DNA of 11,212 bases, taken from the NCBI GenBank assembly GCA_946886855.1, contig CAMPJJ010000148.1, positions 1-11,212 of the forward strand, written 5' to 3'. This stretch comes from an uncultured Roseateles sp. GTDB lineage: Bacteria; Pseudomonadota; Gammaproteobacteria; Burkholderiales; Burkholderiaceae. The position numbers and the translations under genes are program-made. Each line of letters starts with the position of its first letter. Within the stretch, counting starts at the first letter, position 1. Below the pieces are notes generated by a model. That model was not told the origin of the DNA. It saw nothing but the letters and a program-made list of their open reading frames with translations, and did not search any database. Positions 5,834 to 11,212 of the stretch are shown one piece after another.

Positions 5834-5859
5834 AAAAAGTGCGGCCGGCGCGCCGGCCG
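5834..5859 (-). terminator. Hairpin plus T-run between dapA and bamC, likely attenuator
   Basis: CGGCCGGCGCGCCGGCCG (5842-5859) is an 18-bp perfect palindrome. On the minus strand it is followed after CAC by TTTTT (5838-5834), the form of a rho-independent terminator, starting 7 bases after the dapA stop. Since bamC is essential-pathway DNA just beyond, partial termination or an extra bamC promoter is implied. A second short GC hairpin (5813-5827) lies further on. Confidence 0.55.
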
Positions 5860-5866
5860 GGGGTGA

Positions 5867-6748
5867 TTAGAGCAGGCCGGCGTCGCGCAGCGCGCCGGCG
5901 ACCAGGTCCTGGCCGGCTGGCGTCAGCGGCGTCAGCGGCAGGCGCAGGTTGTTTGGGCAGCGGCCCAGCTTGTTCAGGGCCCACTTGGCCGGTGCCGGGC
6001 TGGGTTCGCAGAAGAGCTGCTTGTGCAGCGGCAGCAACTGGAAGTGCAGCGCGGTGGCTTCGCGGACGCGGCCTTCGATCGCGGCCATGCACATCTCGTG
6101 CATCGCCTTGGGCGCGATGTTGGCGGTGACGCTGACGGAGCCGCGGCCGCCCATGAACATCATCGCGATGGCGGTGGCGTCGTCGCCGGAGTAGATGGCG
6201 AAGCCTGGCGGGGCATGCTTGATCAGCCAGGCGGCGCGTTCGACGTTGCCGGTCGCATCCTTGATGCCGAACACGCCGGGCAGCGCGGCGCAGCGCAGGG
6301 TGGTCTCCACCGACATGTCCGCGACCGTGCGGCCGGGCACGTTGTACAGCATCATCGGGATGTCGACGGCCTCGGCGATCGCCTTGAAGTGCTGGTAGAT
6401 GCCTTCCTGCGAGGGCTTGTTGTAGTAGGGGACGACCGACAGCGTGGCGTCGGCGCCGACCTGCTTGGCGAAGCGGCTCAGCTCGATGGCTTCGGCGGTG
6501 GCGTTGGCGCCGGTGCCGGCCAGGACCGGCTTGCGGCCTTTGACATGCTCGACCGCGACGCGGATCACTTCGCGGTTCTCTTCCATCGTGACCGTCGGGG
6601 ACTCGCCGGTCGTGCCGACGACGCCGATGACGTCCGTGCCCTGGTCGATGTGCCAGTCGATCAGGCTGCGCAGCCCATCGAAGTCGATGCGGCCGTCTTC
6701 GTGCATCGGCGTGACCAGCGCGACGATGCTGCCAACAATTGCGTTCAT
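5867..6748 (-). CDS. dapA: 4-hydroxy-tetrahydrodipicolinate synthase
   Basis: 293 residues, the usual length. DapA condenses pyruvate with aspartate semialdehyde, the first committed step to diaminopimelate and lysine, in the cytosol. The active site is complete: GTTGE (45-49, with T46 and T47), YYN (108-110), YNVPGR (135-140, with Y135 and R140) and the Schiff-base lysine K163 in GIKDATG. The ATG at 6748 is chosen because it begins [14 protein letters not shown] as in relatives and has AGAGGA seven bases upstream. A longer in-frame ORF reaching 6820 reads into the 13-bp repeats and is rejected. A good -10 (TAGAAT) lies 24 bases upstream, so the gene can be transcribed apart from the methyltransferase 123 bases before it. 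bamC follows. Confidence 0.97.
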   Translation of the reverse strand: MNAIVGSIVALVTPMHEDGRIDFDGLRSLIDWHIDQGTDVIGVVGTTGESPTVTMEENREVIRVAVEHVKGRKPVLAGTGANATAEAIELSRFAKQVGADATLSVVPYYNKPSQEGIYQHFKAIAEAVDIPMMLYNVPGRTVADMSVETTLRCAALPGVFGIKDATGNVERAAWLIKHAPPGFAIYSGDDATAIAMMFMGGRGSVSVTANIAPKAMHEMCMAAIEGRVREATALHFQLLPLHKQLFCEPSPAPAKWALNKLGRCPNNLRLPLTPLTPAGQDLVAGALRDAGLL

Positions 6749-6771
6749 TGAGGATTCCTCTGGATCGCCGG

Positions 6772-6777
6772 ATTCTA
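6772..6777 (-). promoter_or_regulatory. -10 box of the dapA promoter
   Basis: TAGAAT on the minus strand, five of six to consensus and a common -10 form in Burkholderiales. Transcription would begin near 6765, giving a short leader of about 17 bases. At 17-base spacing the -35 position (6795-6800, CGAAAT) is poor and abuts the tandem repeats. Confidence 0.5.
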
Positions 6778-6799
6778 CTGAAGCGCCGGGGCTATTTCG

Positions 6800-6851
6800 G
6801 CGCTCATCCCGGGCGTTCATCCCGGGCGCTCATCCCGGGCGCTCATCCCGG
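6800..6851. repeat. Four tandem 13-bp repeats upstream of dapA
   Basis: GCGCTCATCCCGG occurs at 6800, 6813 (with one change, GCGTTCATCCCGG), 6826 and 6839, followed by a partial copy (6852-6856). Each junction creates CCCGGG. The array fills the gap between the methyltransferase stop (6872) and the dapA promoter. Confidence 0.95.
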
Positions 6852-6871
6852 GCGCTCGCGGGACTGCCCGC

Positions 6872-7591
6872 TCAGCGCAGCCGGTATCTGGGGTAGACCC
6901 CCGGCCGCGCGCCACGCCCGTCGTCGCCTCCGGTCGCGGTCGCGGCGTCCGCCGCACGGCTGTCGCGAACGGCAGCAACGCGCTGGACATAGCGGCCGTT
7001 GACCGCGTCCCCCTCGGTCTCCCCCTTGGCGCCGTCCTCGGCGGCATGGCCCTGCGTCTCGATGAAACCGTCCTCGTAGGCCACCACGCGCAGGCCCTCG
7101 ACGGCGGCCAGCAGCTCGCCCGGACGCAGCAGGAAGTCCGGCCGGGCGGGCCGTCCGACCGTCTGTTGTCCGTCGGTAAAGGTCTCGTAAATCAGCCAGC
7201 CGCCGGGCGCGACGGCTGCCACGACGCGCGGCAGCAGCGGTCGCCACAGGTAGTTGGTGACGAGCACCACATCGAAGACGCGGTCCGCGAGCGGCCACGG
7301 GCCCTGCTCGAGGTCGGCCTGGATCAGCTCGACCCGGTCCGACAGGCCGGCGAGCGTCGCCAGCGCCGCCTCGTCGCGGTCCACGCCGGTGACGGTCGCG
7401 CCTTCCCCCACCAGCAGCCGCAGATGGCGGCCCGAGCCGCAGGCGAGGTCCAGCGCGGTGACGCCGTCGCGGTCGCGCCAGGCCTGCGCCCAGCGCAGCA
7501 CCCAGTCGCTGGGGAAGGCGGCGCCGTGGGCAGTGACGCCGGGAACTGTGACGCCGGGGACTGCGGCGCCGGAGAAAGCAGACAAGCTCAT
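6872..7591 (-). CDS. Class I SAM-dependent methyltransferase
   Basis: 239 residues. A Rossmann methyltransferase core is clear: motif I LDLACGSGRH (47-56), the acidic residue ending strand 2 in GVDRD (D71), QADLEQGPWPL (91-101), FDVVLVTNYLWRPLL (106-120) and APGGWLIYETF (128-138). The TNYLWRP and IYETF phrasing belongs to a small proteobacterial family of unknown substrate, sometimes likened to TehB. The ATG at 7591 overlaps the dehydrogenase stop by four bases (ATGA), which indicates translational coupling and supports this start. The N-terminus (11-25) holds a duplicated PGVTVPGVT from a 15-bp tandem repeat. Residues 180-198, between the core and the last strand, are an acidic, Gly-rich insertion, and 210-230 is also low-complexity; both are probably local expansions. 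The substrate cannot be told from sequence. Confidence 0.85.
   Translation of the reverse strand: MSLSAFSGAAVPGVTVPGVTAHGAAFPSDWVLRWAQAWRDRDGVTALDLACGSGRHLRLLVGEGATVTGVDRDEAALATLAGLSDRVELIQADLEQGPWPLADRVFDVVLVTNYLWRPLLPRVVAAVAPGGWLIYETFTDGQQTVGRPARPDFLLRPGELLAAVEGLRVVAYEDGFIETQGHAAEDGAKGETEGDAVNGRYVQRVAAVRDSRAADAATATGGDDGRGARPGVYPRYRLR
7533..7562 (-). repeat. Two tandem 15-bp repeats at the 5' end of the methyltransferase gene
   Basis: GTGACGCCGGGAACT (7533-7547) is followed by a copy with one change (7548-7562). On the coding strand it encodes the doubled PGVT/V stretch. The length is a multiple of three, so the frame is kept. Confidence 0.85.
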
Positions 7592-8391
7592 GCGGGTCGT
7601 TGTTCCTTCTTGAGGGCCTTCATGGCCATGCGGTCGACCATCGCCGGCGCCAGCAGCTTGAGCCAGCGGCCCAGTTTGCCCTTGGCGGTCATGACGATGT
7701 CGCGCTCGCGGTTCAGCGTGCCGTCGAGGATCAGTCTGGCGCACTCCTGGACCGGCATCGCGCCGCGTTCGTCCAGGCTGCTCTGCCCCGAGGCCGCGCC
7801 CTGCGCATTGAAGCCGCGGTAGCGGATCTGCGTGTCGACGACGCCCGGATAGGCGATGGTCACGCTGACGCCGCTGGCGGCGACCTCGGTGCGCAGCGCC
7901 TCGAAGAAGCCGGTCATCGCGAACTTGCTGGCGCTGTAGGCGGTGCGTCCCGGGATGCCCAGCAGGCCGGCCAGGCTGGAGACCGCGACGATGCGGCCCT
8001 TGCTGGCCTTGAGCGCCGGCAGCGCCGCCTGCGTGCACCAGGCCGAGCCCCACAGGTTGATCAGCATGAGGCGCTGGTACCAGGCGAGGTCCTTGACCTG
8101 GTCGAAGAGCGCGTGCGCCGACATGCCGGCGTTGTTGACCAGCACGTCGATCGCGCCGAAGGCGCCCAGCGTCGTGCGCACGAGCTCCTGGCAATCCTCC
8201 TGGGACTCGACGTCGCAGCGCTGCACGCGGGTGCGGGCGCCGAGCGACTCGCACTCGGCCGCGACCTTCTCGAGCTTGTCGACGCTGCGCGCCGCCAGCA
8301 CGAGGGAGAGCTTGGCGCCTTCGCGCCGCGCCCATTGACGCGCCAGTTCGGCGCCGATGCCGTCGGAGGCGCCGGTGATGATCACGACCAT
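7588..8391 (-). CDS. Short-chain dehydrogenase/reductase (SDR), classical type
   Basis: 267 residues. Classical SDR signatures are complete: the nucleotide-binding TGASDGIG (6-13), NNAG (86-89), N112 in LINLWGS, and the catalytic set S139, Y152 and K156 (YSASK), with PGVVDT after them (182-187). An Arg in the AARS segment (34-37) favours NADPH over NADH. Such enzymes reduce ketones or oxidise alcohols in the cytosol; the sequence resembles DHRS7-like or YqjQ-like members, but substrate is not predictable. ATG at 8391 has GGAG with 6-base spacing. The last residues, KKEQRPA, carry the ribosome-binding purines of the following methyltransferase and the stop overlaps its ATG, so the two are co-translated. 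The small membrane protein gene lies 31 bases upstream on the same strand. Confidence 0.92.
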   Translation of the reverse strand: MVVIITGASDGIGAELARQWARREGAKLSLVLAARSVDKLEKVAAECESLGARTRVQRCDVESQEDCQELVRTTLGAFGAIDVLVNNAGMSAHALFDQVKDLAWYQRLMLINLWGSAWCTQAALPALKASKGRIVAVSSLAGLLGIPGRTAYSASKFAMTGFFEALRTEVAASGVSVTIAYPGVVDTQIRYRGFNAQGAASGQSSLDERGAMPVQECARLILDGTLNRERDIVMTAKGKLGRWLKLLAPAMVDRMAMKALKKEQRPA

Positions 8392-8422
8392 GTTGTCTCC
8401 GTTGTCGTTGCGCTCATTGTGG

Positions 8423-8554
8423 TCAGAAGCAGGCCCAGATCGCGTCGCCCATCTGCTGCATCAGCGAGGGTTGCGTGTAGGCCAGGAAAACCGCCGCCAA
8501 GGCCAGGCCCGCGCCCAGCCACGCCGCGATCCGCCAGAGTCCGCGCCGCGTCAT
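8423..8554 (-). CDS. 43-residue single-pass membrane protein
   Basis: Reads MTRRGLWRIAAWLGAGLALA, then AVFLAYTQPSLMQQMGDAIW, ending ACF before TGA at 8423-8425. A basic N-terminus (MTRRGLWR) is followed by one hydrophobic helix (about 8-26) and a short tail YTQPSLMQQMGDAIWACF, so the N-terminus should face the cytosol and the tail the periplasm (positive-inside rule). GGAG lies seven bases before the ATG. It sits 37 bases after the MFS stop and 31 bases before the SDR start, filling a gap too exact to be chance. From memory, short one-helix proteins ending in a Trp-Ala/Ser-Cys-Phe motif recur in Burkholderiales, but I know no name or function. The C-terminal Cys and Trp would be the residues to watch. 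Confidence 0.75.
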   Translation of the reverse strand: MTRRGLWRIAAWLGAGLALAAVFLAYTQPSLMQQMGDAIWACF

Positions 8555-8591
8555 GGCGTTGCTCCGTCGCCGCACCTCAGGCCGCCGCACG

Positions 8592-9827
8592 TCATGCCGC
8601 GGCCATCGCCGGGCGACGCGTGATCGCCGTCTCGCGGACCGGCAGGTTGGCCAGCATCGCCATCACGCCCAGCGCGATCGCCAGGTACCAGACGATGTCG
8701 TAGGAGCCGGTCGCGTCGTAGAGCTTGCCGCCCAGCCACACGCCGAGGAAGCTGCCGATCTGGTGGCTGAAGAACACGAAGCCGCCCAGCATCGACATGT
8801 GCTGCACGCCGAAGATCTGCGCCACGATCGCATTGGTCGGCGGCACGGTGGACAGCCAGAGCACGCCCATCACCGCGGCGAAGACGTAGACGCTGGCGGC
8901 CGTCAGCGGCACGTTCAGGAAGGTGATGATCGCGATCGAGCGCAGCAGGTAGATCCCCGACAGCAGGTAGCGCTTGGGGAATTTCTGGCCCAGCGTGCCC
9001 GCGGCGTAGGTGCCGAAGACGTTGAACAGGCCGATCAGCGCCAGCGCGTTGGTGGCGACCTGCGGCGTCAGGCCGTGGTCCTTCAGGTAGCTCGGCATGT
9101 GCACGCCGATGAACACGACCTGGAAGCCGCAGACGAAATAGCCCAGCATCAGCAGCTGGAAGCTGCGGTAGCCGAAGGCCTCCCGCAGCGCCTGGCCGAT
9201 GCTCTGGTGATGCGCGCCCGGGACGGCTGCGCGCGCCGGCTCGCGCAGGCCGAAGGCCAGCGGCACGATCAGGCAGGCGGCGATCGCCAGCACGAAAAGG
9301 GCGTTCTGCCAGCCGCTGTAGCCGATCAGCCAGTTCTCGACCGGCACCATCAGGAACTGTCCGAACGAGCCCGCCGCCGCCGCGACGCCCATGGCCCAGG
9401 AGCGTTTCTCCGCCGACACGTTGCGGCTGATCACGCCGTAGATGACGGCGTAGGTGGTGCCCGACTGCGCCAGCCCGATCAGCACGCCGGCGCTGCCGAG
9501 GAAACCGGCGGTCGAGGTCGACACCGCCATCAGCGCCAGCCCCGCGGCGTAGAGCAGGGCGCCGGCGATCAGCACGCGCAGCGCGCCGAAGCGGTCGGCC
9601 AGCATGCCGGCGAAGGGGCCGGCCGCGCCCCAGGCGATGTTCTGGACGGCCAGCGCCAGGGAGAAGGCCTCGCGGGTCCAGCCGCGGTCCATCGTGACCG
9701 GCGTCAGCCACAGCCCGAAGCCGTGGCGGATGCCCATCGACAGCGTGACGATCGCGGCGCCGCAGATCAGCACCTGCCGCATCGACAGGCCGCGGGAGGA
9801 AGACGGGGGGATCGGCAACGCGCTCAT
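8592..9827 (-). CDS. Major facilitator superfamily transporter
   Basis: 411 residues with about twelve hydrophobic helices in two halves joined by a hydrophilic loop (about 195-222). The MFS motif A between helices 2 and 3 is GMLADRFG (74-81), and a weaker copy, GTLGQKFPKR (277-286... counted from GTLG), marks the second half. RHGFGLWLTPVTMDRGWTRE (34-53) is typical of a proton-linked anion/monocarboxylate-transporter-like group, so an organic acid is a plausible cargo, though this is inference. ATG at 9827 was chosen because it follows the amidohydrolase stop by 29 bases and leaves a normal cytosolic tail; the ATG at codon 16 is an alternative. The much longer open frame to 10937 is antisense to the amidohydrolase codons and is not real. 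Transporter and amidohydrolase adjacency suggests uptake plus hydrolysis of one compound. Confidence 0.9.
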   Translation of the reverse strand: MSALPIPPSSSRGLSMRQVLICGAAIVTLSMGIRHGFGLWLTPVTMDRGWTREAFSLALAVQNIAWGAAGPFAGMLADRFGALRVLIAGALLYAAGLALMAVSTSTAGFLGSAGVLIGLAQSGTTYAVIYGVISRNVSAEKRSWAMGVAAAAGSFGQFLMVPVENWLIGYSGWQNALFVLAIAACLIVPLAFGLREPARAAVPGAHHQSIGQALREAFGYRSFQLLMLGYFVCGFQVVFIGVHMPSYLKDHGLTPQVATNALALIGLFNVFGTYAAGTLGQKFPKRYLLSGIYLLRSIAIITFLNVPLTAASVYVFAAVMGVLWLSTVPPTNAIVAQIFGVQHMSMLGGFVFFSHQIGSFLGVWLGGKLYDATGSYDIVWYLAIALGVMAMLANLPVRETAITRRPAMAAA

Positions 9828-9856
9828 CCGGTCAATGTACCGGCTGGCCGGGCGTC

Positions 9857-11161
9857 TCAGCGCGTGCCGGTCTTGGATGCGGGTTTCCCCGATGACTTCT
9901 TCTTGGCGGACGACTTGGCCGTGGACCTGGCGCTGGACTTCTTGCCGGAGGCCTTCTTCTCGGCGCCGGCGGCGGAGTTCAGCGCGTTGTTCTCCTCGCC
10001 GGCGGTCGCGGCGACATCCTCCAGCTGCGTCAGCACGCGGCCCTGCTTGATGCGCAGGATCGGCTTGTCCAGGGCGTCGAGGTCCTCCAGCGGATTGCCG
10101 ATCAACACCAGGAAGCTGGCCTCGCAGCCGGGCTGGAAGCAGCCGAGCTTGCGCCGCGGGAACAGGGCCTGGGGCGTCTCGACCGTGGCCAGGCGCAGCA
10201 GCGCGGTCTTGTCGAGCACGCCCAGCTGGTCGAGGTGATGCACCTCGCTCAGCGCGTTGCCGGTGAACAGGTCGGAGCCGACCAGCAGCCGCGCGCCGGC
10301 GGCCTTCAGCCGCTCCAGGTTCTGCCTCTGCACGGCCTCGATGCGGGCCAGCAGCTCCGGCGCCGGCTGGAACAGCCGCGTCGCGACGGTGGCGGTGACG
10401 ATGCCGATCTTCTTCTCGGCGGCCAGCGCGGCGACCTCCGGCGGGATCAGGTGGGTCTCGGGCTCCTCGCCGTGCTGCGGGAAGTAGCCCGGCAGCTCGG
10501 CGATGAAGTCGGCCCCGGCGCGCACGGCGGCGGCGAAGTCCGCGGCGCTTTCGATGTGGACCACGACGCGGCGCTGTTCCGCATGCGCGCGACGGACCAC
10601 CTCGGCCACGACCTCGGGCGTCACGCCCAGCCGGCCGCGCTGCTCGGGCATCTGGCGCAGCTCGGGCCGCTCGTGGTAGCTCATGATGACCTTCACCAGG
10701 TCGGTGTGGCGGGCGGCGATCAGCGGCCACTTCTGGCCGACCTGCTCGGGCGTGTCCATCACCAGCACCGCCTTGTCGACGATCTGCTCCAGCGTCATCG
10801 GCGGCGTGCCCGACTGCAGCATCGCCAGCGGCTGGCCGTCCGACGAGGTGACGCAGGCGGTGGCGAACAGCACGTCCGGCGTTTCCGGCTGCGAGATGCG
10901 GGCGCGGATCGGTTCGATCGCGGCCGGGTCCGCGCACAGCATCGCGGCGTAGAACACGCCGTCGCGCAGGTAATCCTGGCCGAACTTGTCCAGGCCCCAG
11001 GCGCTCTGCAGGTTGTGGTTGTGCGCGTCGGCCAGCGGCGCCACCAGCGTCTGGCCGCGCAGCTCCAGCAGGCGGTTGACCTTGCGCGGCCGCTTCTCGA
11101 CGAAGCGGCCGTCCTCGACGTAGAGCGTGCCGCTCTGCAGCTTCTCGCCGTCGAACCAGCG
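9857..11161 (-). CDS. Amidohydrolase family protein, N-terminus truncated at contig end
   Basis: 434 residues of genuine sequence, beginning RWFDGEKLQSG, to TGA at 9857-9859; the start lies beyond the contig, probably a few to a few tens of residues away. The metal-dependent amidohydrolase barrel shows the strand-1 HxH (H47, H49 in DAHNHNL), a strand-4 lysine in VKVIMSYHE (K157), VHIES (H202) and GSDLF (D297). NPLEDLDAL to IKQGRVLTQ (about 356-379) is the usual C-terminal beta-sandwich return. A strand-6 histidine is not in its usual place: GADFIAELPGYF has none. The family hydrolyses amides or cyclic amides; the substrate is unknown. The last 37 residues form a Lys/Ser/Ala-rich tail (AEKKASGKKSSARSTAK and on), like histone H1-type tails and unusual on this enzyme. 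The tail is in frame with no sign of a frameshift. The MFS gene follows by 29 bases. Confidence 0.85.
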   Translation of the reverse strand, partial: RWFDGEKLQSGTLYVEDGRFVEKRPRKVNRLLELRGQTLVAPLADAHNHNLQSAWGLDKFGQDYLRDGVFYAAMLCADPAAIEPIRARISQPETPDVLFATACVTSSDGQPLAMLQSGTPPMTLEQIVDKAVLVMDTPEQVGQKWPLIAARHTDLVKVIMSYHERPELRQMPEQRGRLGVTPEVVAEVVRRAHAEQRRVVVHIESAADFAAAVRAGADFIAELPGYFPQHGEEPETHLIPPEVAALAAEKKIGIVTATVATRLFQPAPELLARIEAVQRQNLERLKAAGARLLVGSDLFTGNALSEVHHLDQLGVLDKTALLRLATVETPQALFPRRKLGCFQPGCEASFLVLIGNPLEDLDALDKPILRIKQGRVLTQLEDVAATAGEENNALNSAAGAEKKASGKKSSARSTAKSSAKKKSSGKPASKTGTR

Positions 11162-11212
11162 CTGTCTCTTATACACATCTGACCTGCCGACGATACTCCT
11201 TGTGTAGATCTC
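11162..11212. other. Illumina Nextera adapter (sequencing artefact, not genomic)
   Basis: 11162-11180 is the exact 19-base Tn5/Nextera mosaic end (CTGTCTCTTATACACATCT). It is followed by GACCTGCCGACGA (11181-11193; one G missing against the standard adapter), an 8-base index TACTCCTT (11194-11201) and GTGTAGATCTC (11202-11212), the i5 side of the library adapter. The index reverse complement, AAGGAGTA, is as I recall the Nextera S507 index. Read across this junction on the minus strand, the naive ORF gains MYKRQ, a well-known adapter-derived peptide. Confidence 0.98.

Noticed and set aside
6749..6820. In-frame N-terminal extension of DapA from 6820
   Set aside because: It is encoded by the 13-bp repeat and promoter region; the conserved DapA start with a ribosome-binding site is at 6748.
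6800..6851. CRISPR-like array
   Set aside because: Units are 13 bp and directly adjacent with no spacers, and no cas gene is near.
8553..10238. 561-residue plus-strand ORF opposite the MFS gene
   Set aside because: An antisense shadow rich in His, Arg and Gln, with no motif; the minus-strand MFS frame has helices and motif A.
9828..10937. N-terminal 370-residue extension of the MFS ORF
   Set aside because: It is the out-of-frame reading of the amidohydrolase gene on the same strand; MFS homology begins only after the ATG at 9827.
10235..11182. 315-residue plus-strand ORF ending in LSLIHI
   Set aside because: Antisense to the amidohydrolase, and its last residues come from the sequencing adapter.

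Overview
The window is GC-rich DNA with the gene content and phrasing of a betaproteobacterium of the order Burkholderiales. The Roseateles/Mitsuaria/Rubrivivax side is most likely, inferred from protein wording and from the dapA-bamC and slyD/cupin neighbourhoods; no 16S or other marker is present. It looks like ordinary chromosome rather than a mobile island: there is no transposase, integrase, phage gene, CRISPR array or tRNA, and codon use looks even throughout. No gap between genes exceeds 300 bases.

Positions 1-4366 carry mostly plus-strand genes: the C-terminal end of a sensor histidine kinase, a degenerate EAL/HDOD signalling protein, then (minus strand) a SlyD-type FKBP prolyl isomerase that diverges across only 29 bases from a JmjC/cupin ribosomal oxygenase (RoxA/YcfD type), a DUF7931-like conserved protein, and a small Ala/Pro-rich lipoprotein with a long, AT-rich, structured leader.

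Positions 4626-11161 form an uninterrupted minus-strand run. In transcription order it holds an amidohydrolase (truncated at the contig end), an MFS transporter, a 43-residue single-pass membrane protein, an SDR dehydrogenase, a SAM methyltransferase (start codon overlapping the SDR stop), dapA (lysine/cell-wall precursor synthesis) and bamC (outer-membrane assembly lipoprotein). dapA-bamC is a conserved pair also found in E. coli. Here it has its own likely promoter, an internal GC-rich hairpin that may attenuate bamC, and a strong terminator facing the lipoprotein's terminator.

The last 51 bases (11162-11212) are not genomic. They are an Illumina Nextera transposon mosaic end plus an i5 index adapter, so the true sequence stops at 11161 and the first five residues of the naive amidohydrolase ORF are artefactual.

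The most interesting unexplained signal is the leader of the small lipoprotein (about 4041-4170). Two mutually exclusive RNA pairings can be drawn there, one of which buries the start codon in a 12-bp duplex. No new multi-gene defence or metabolic system is evident.
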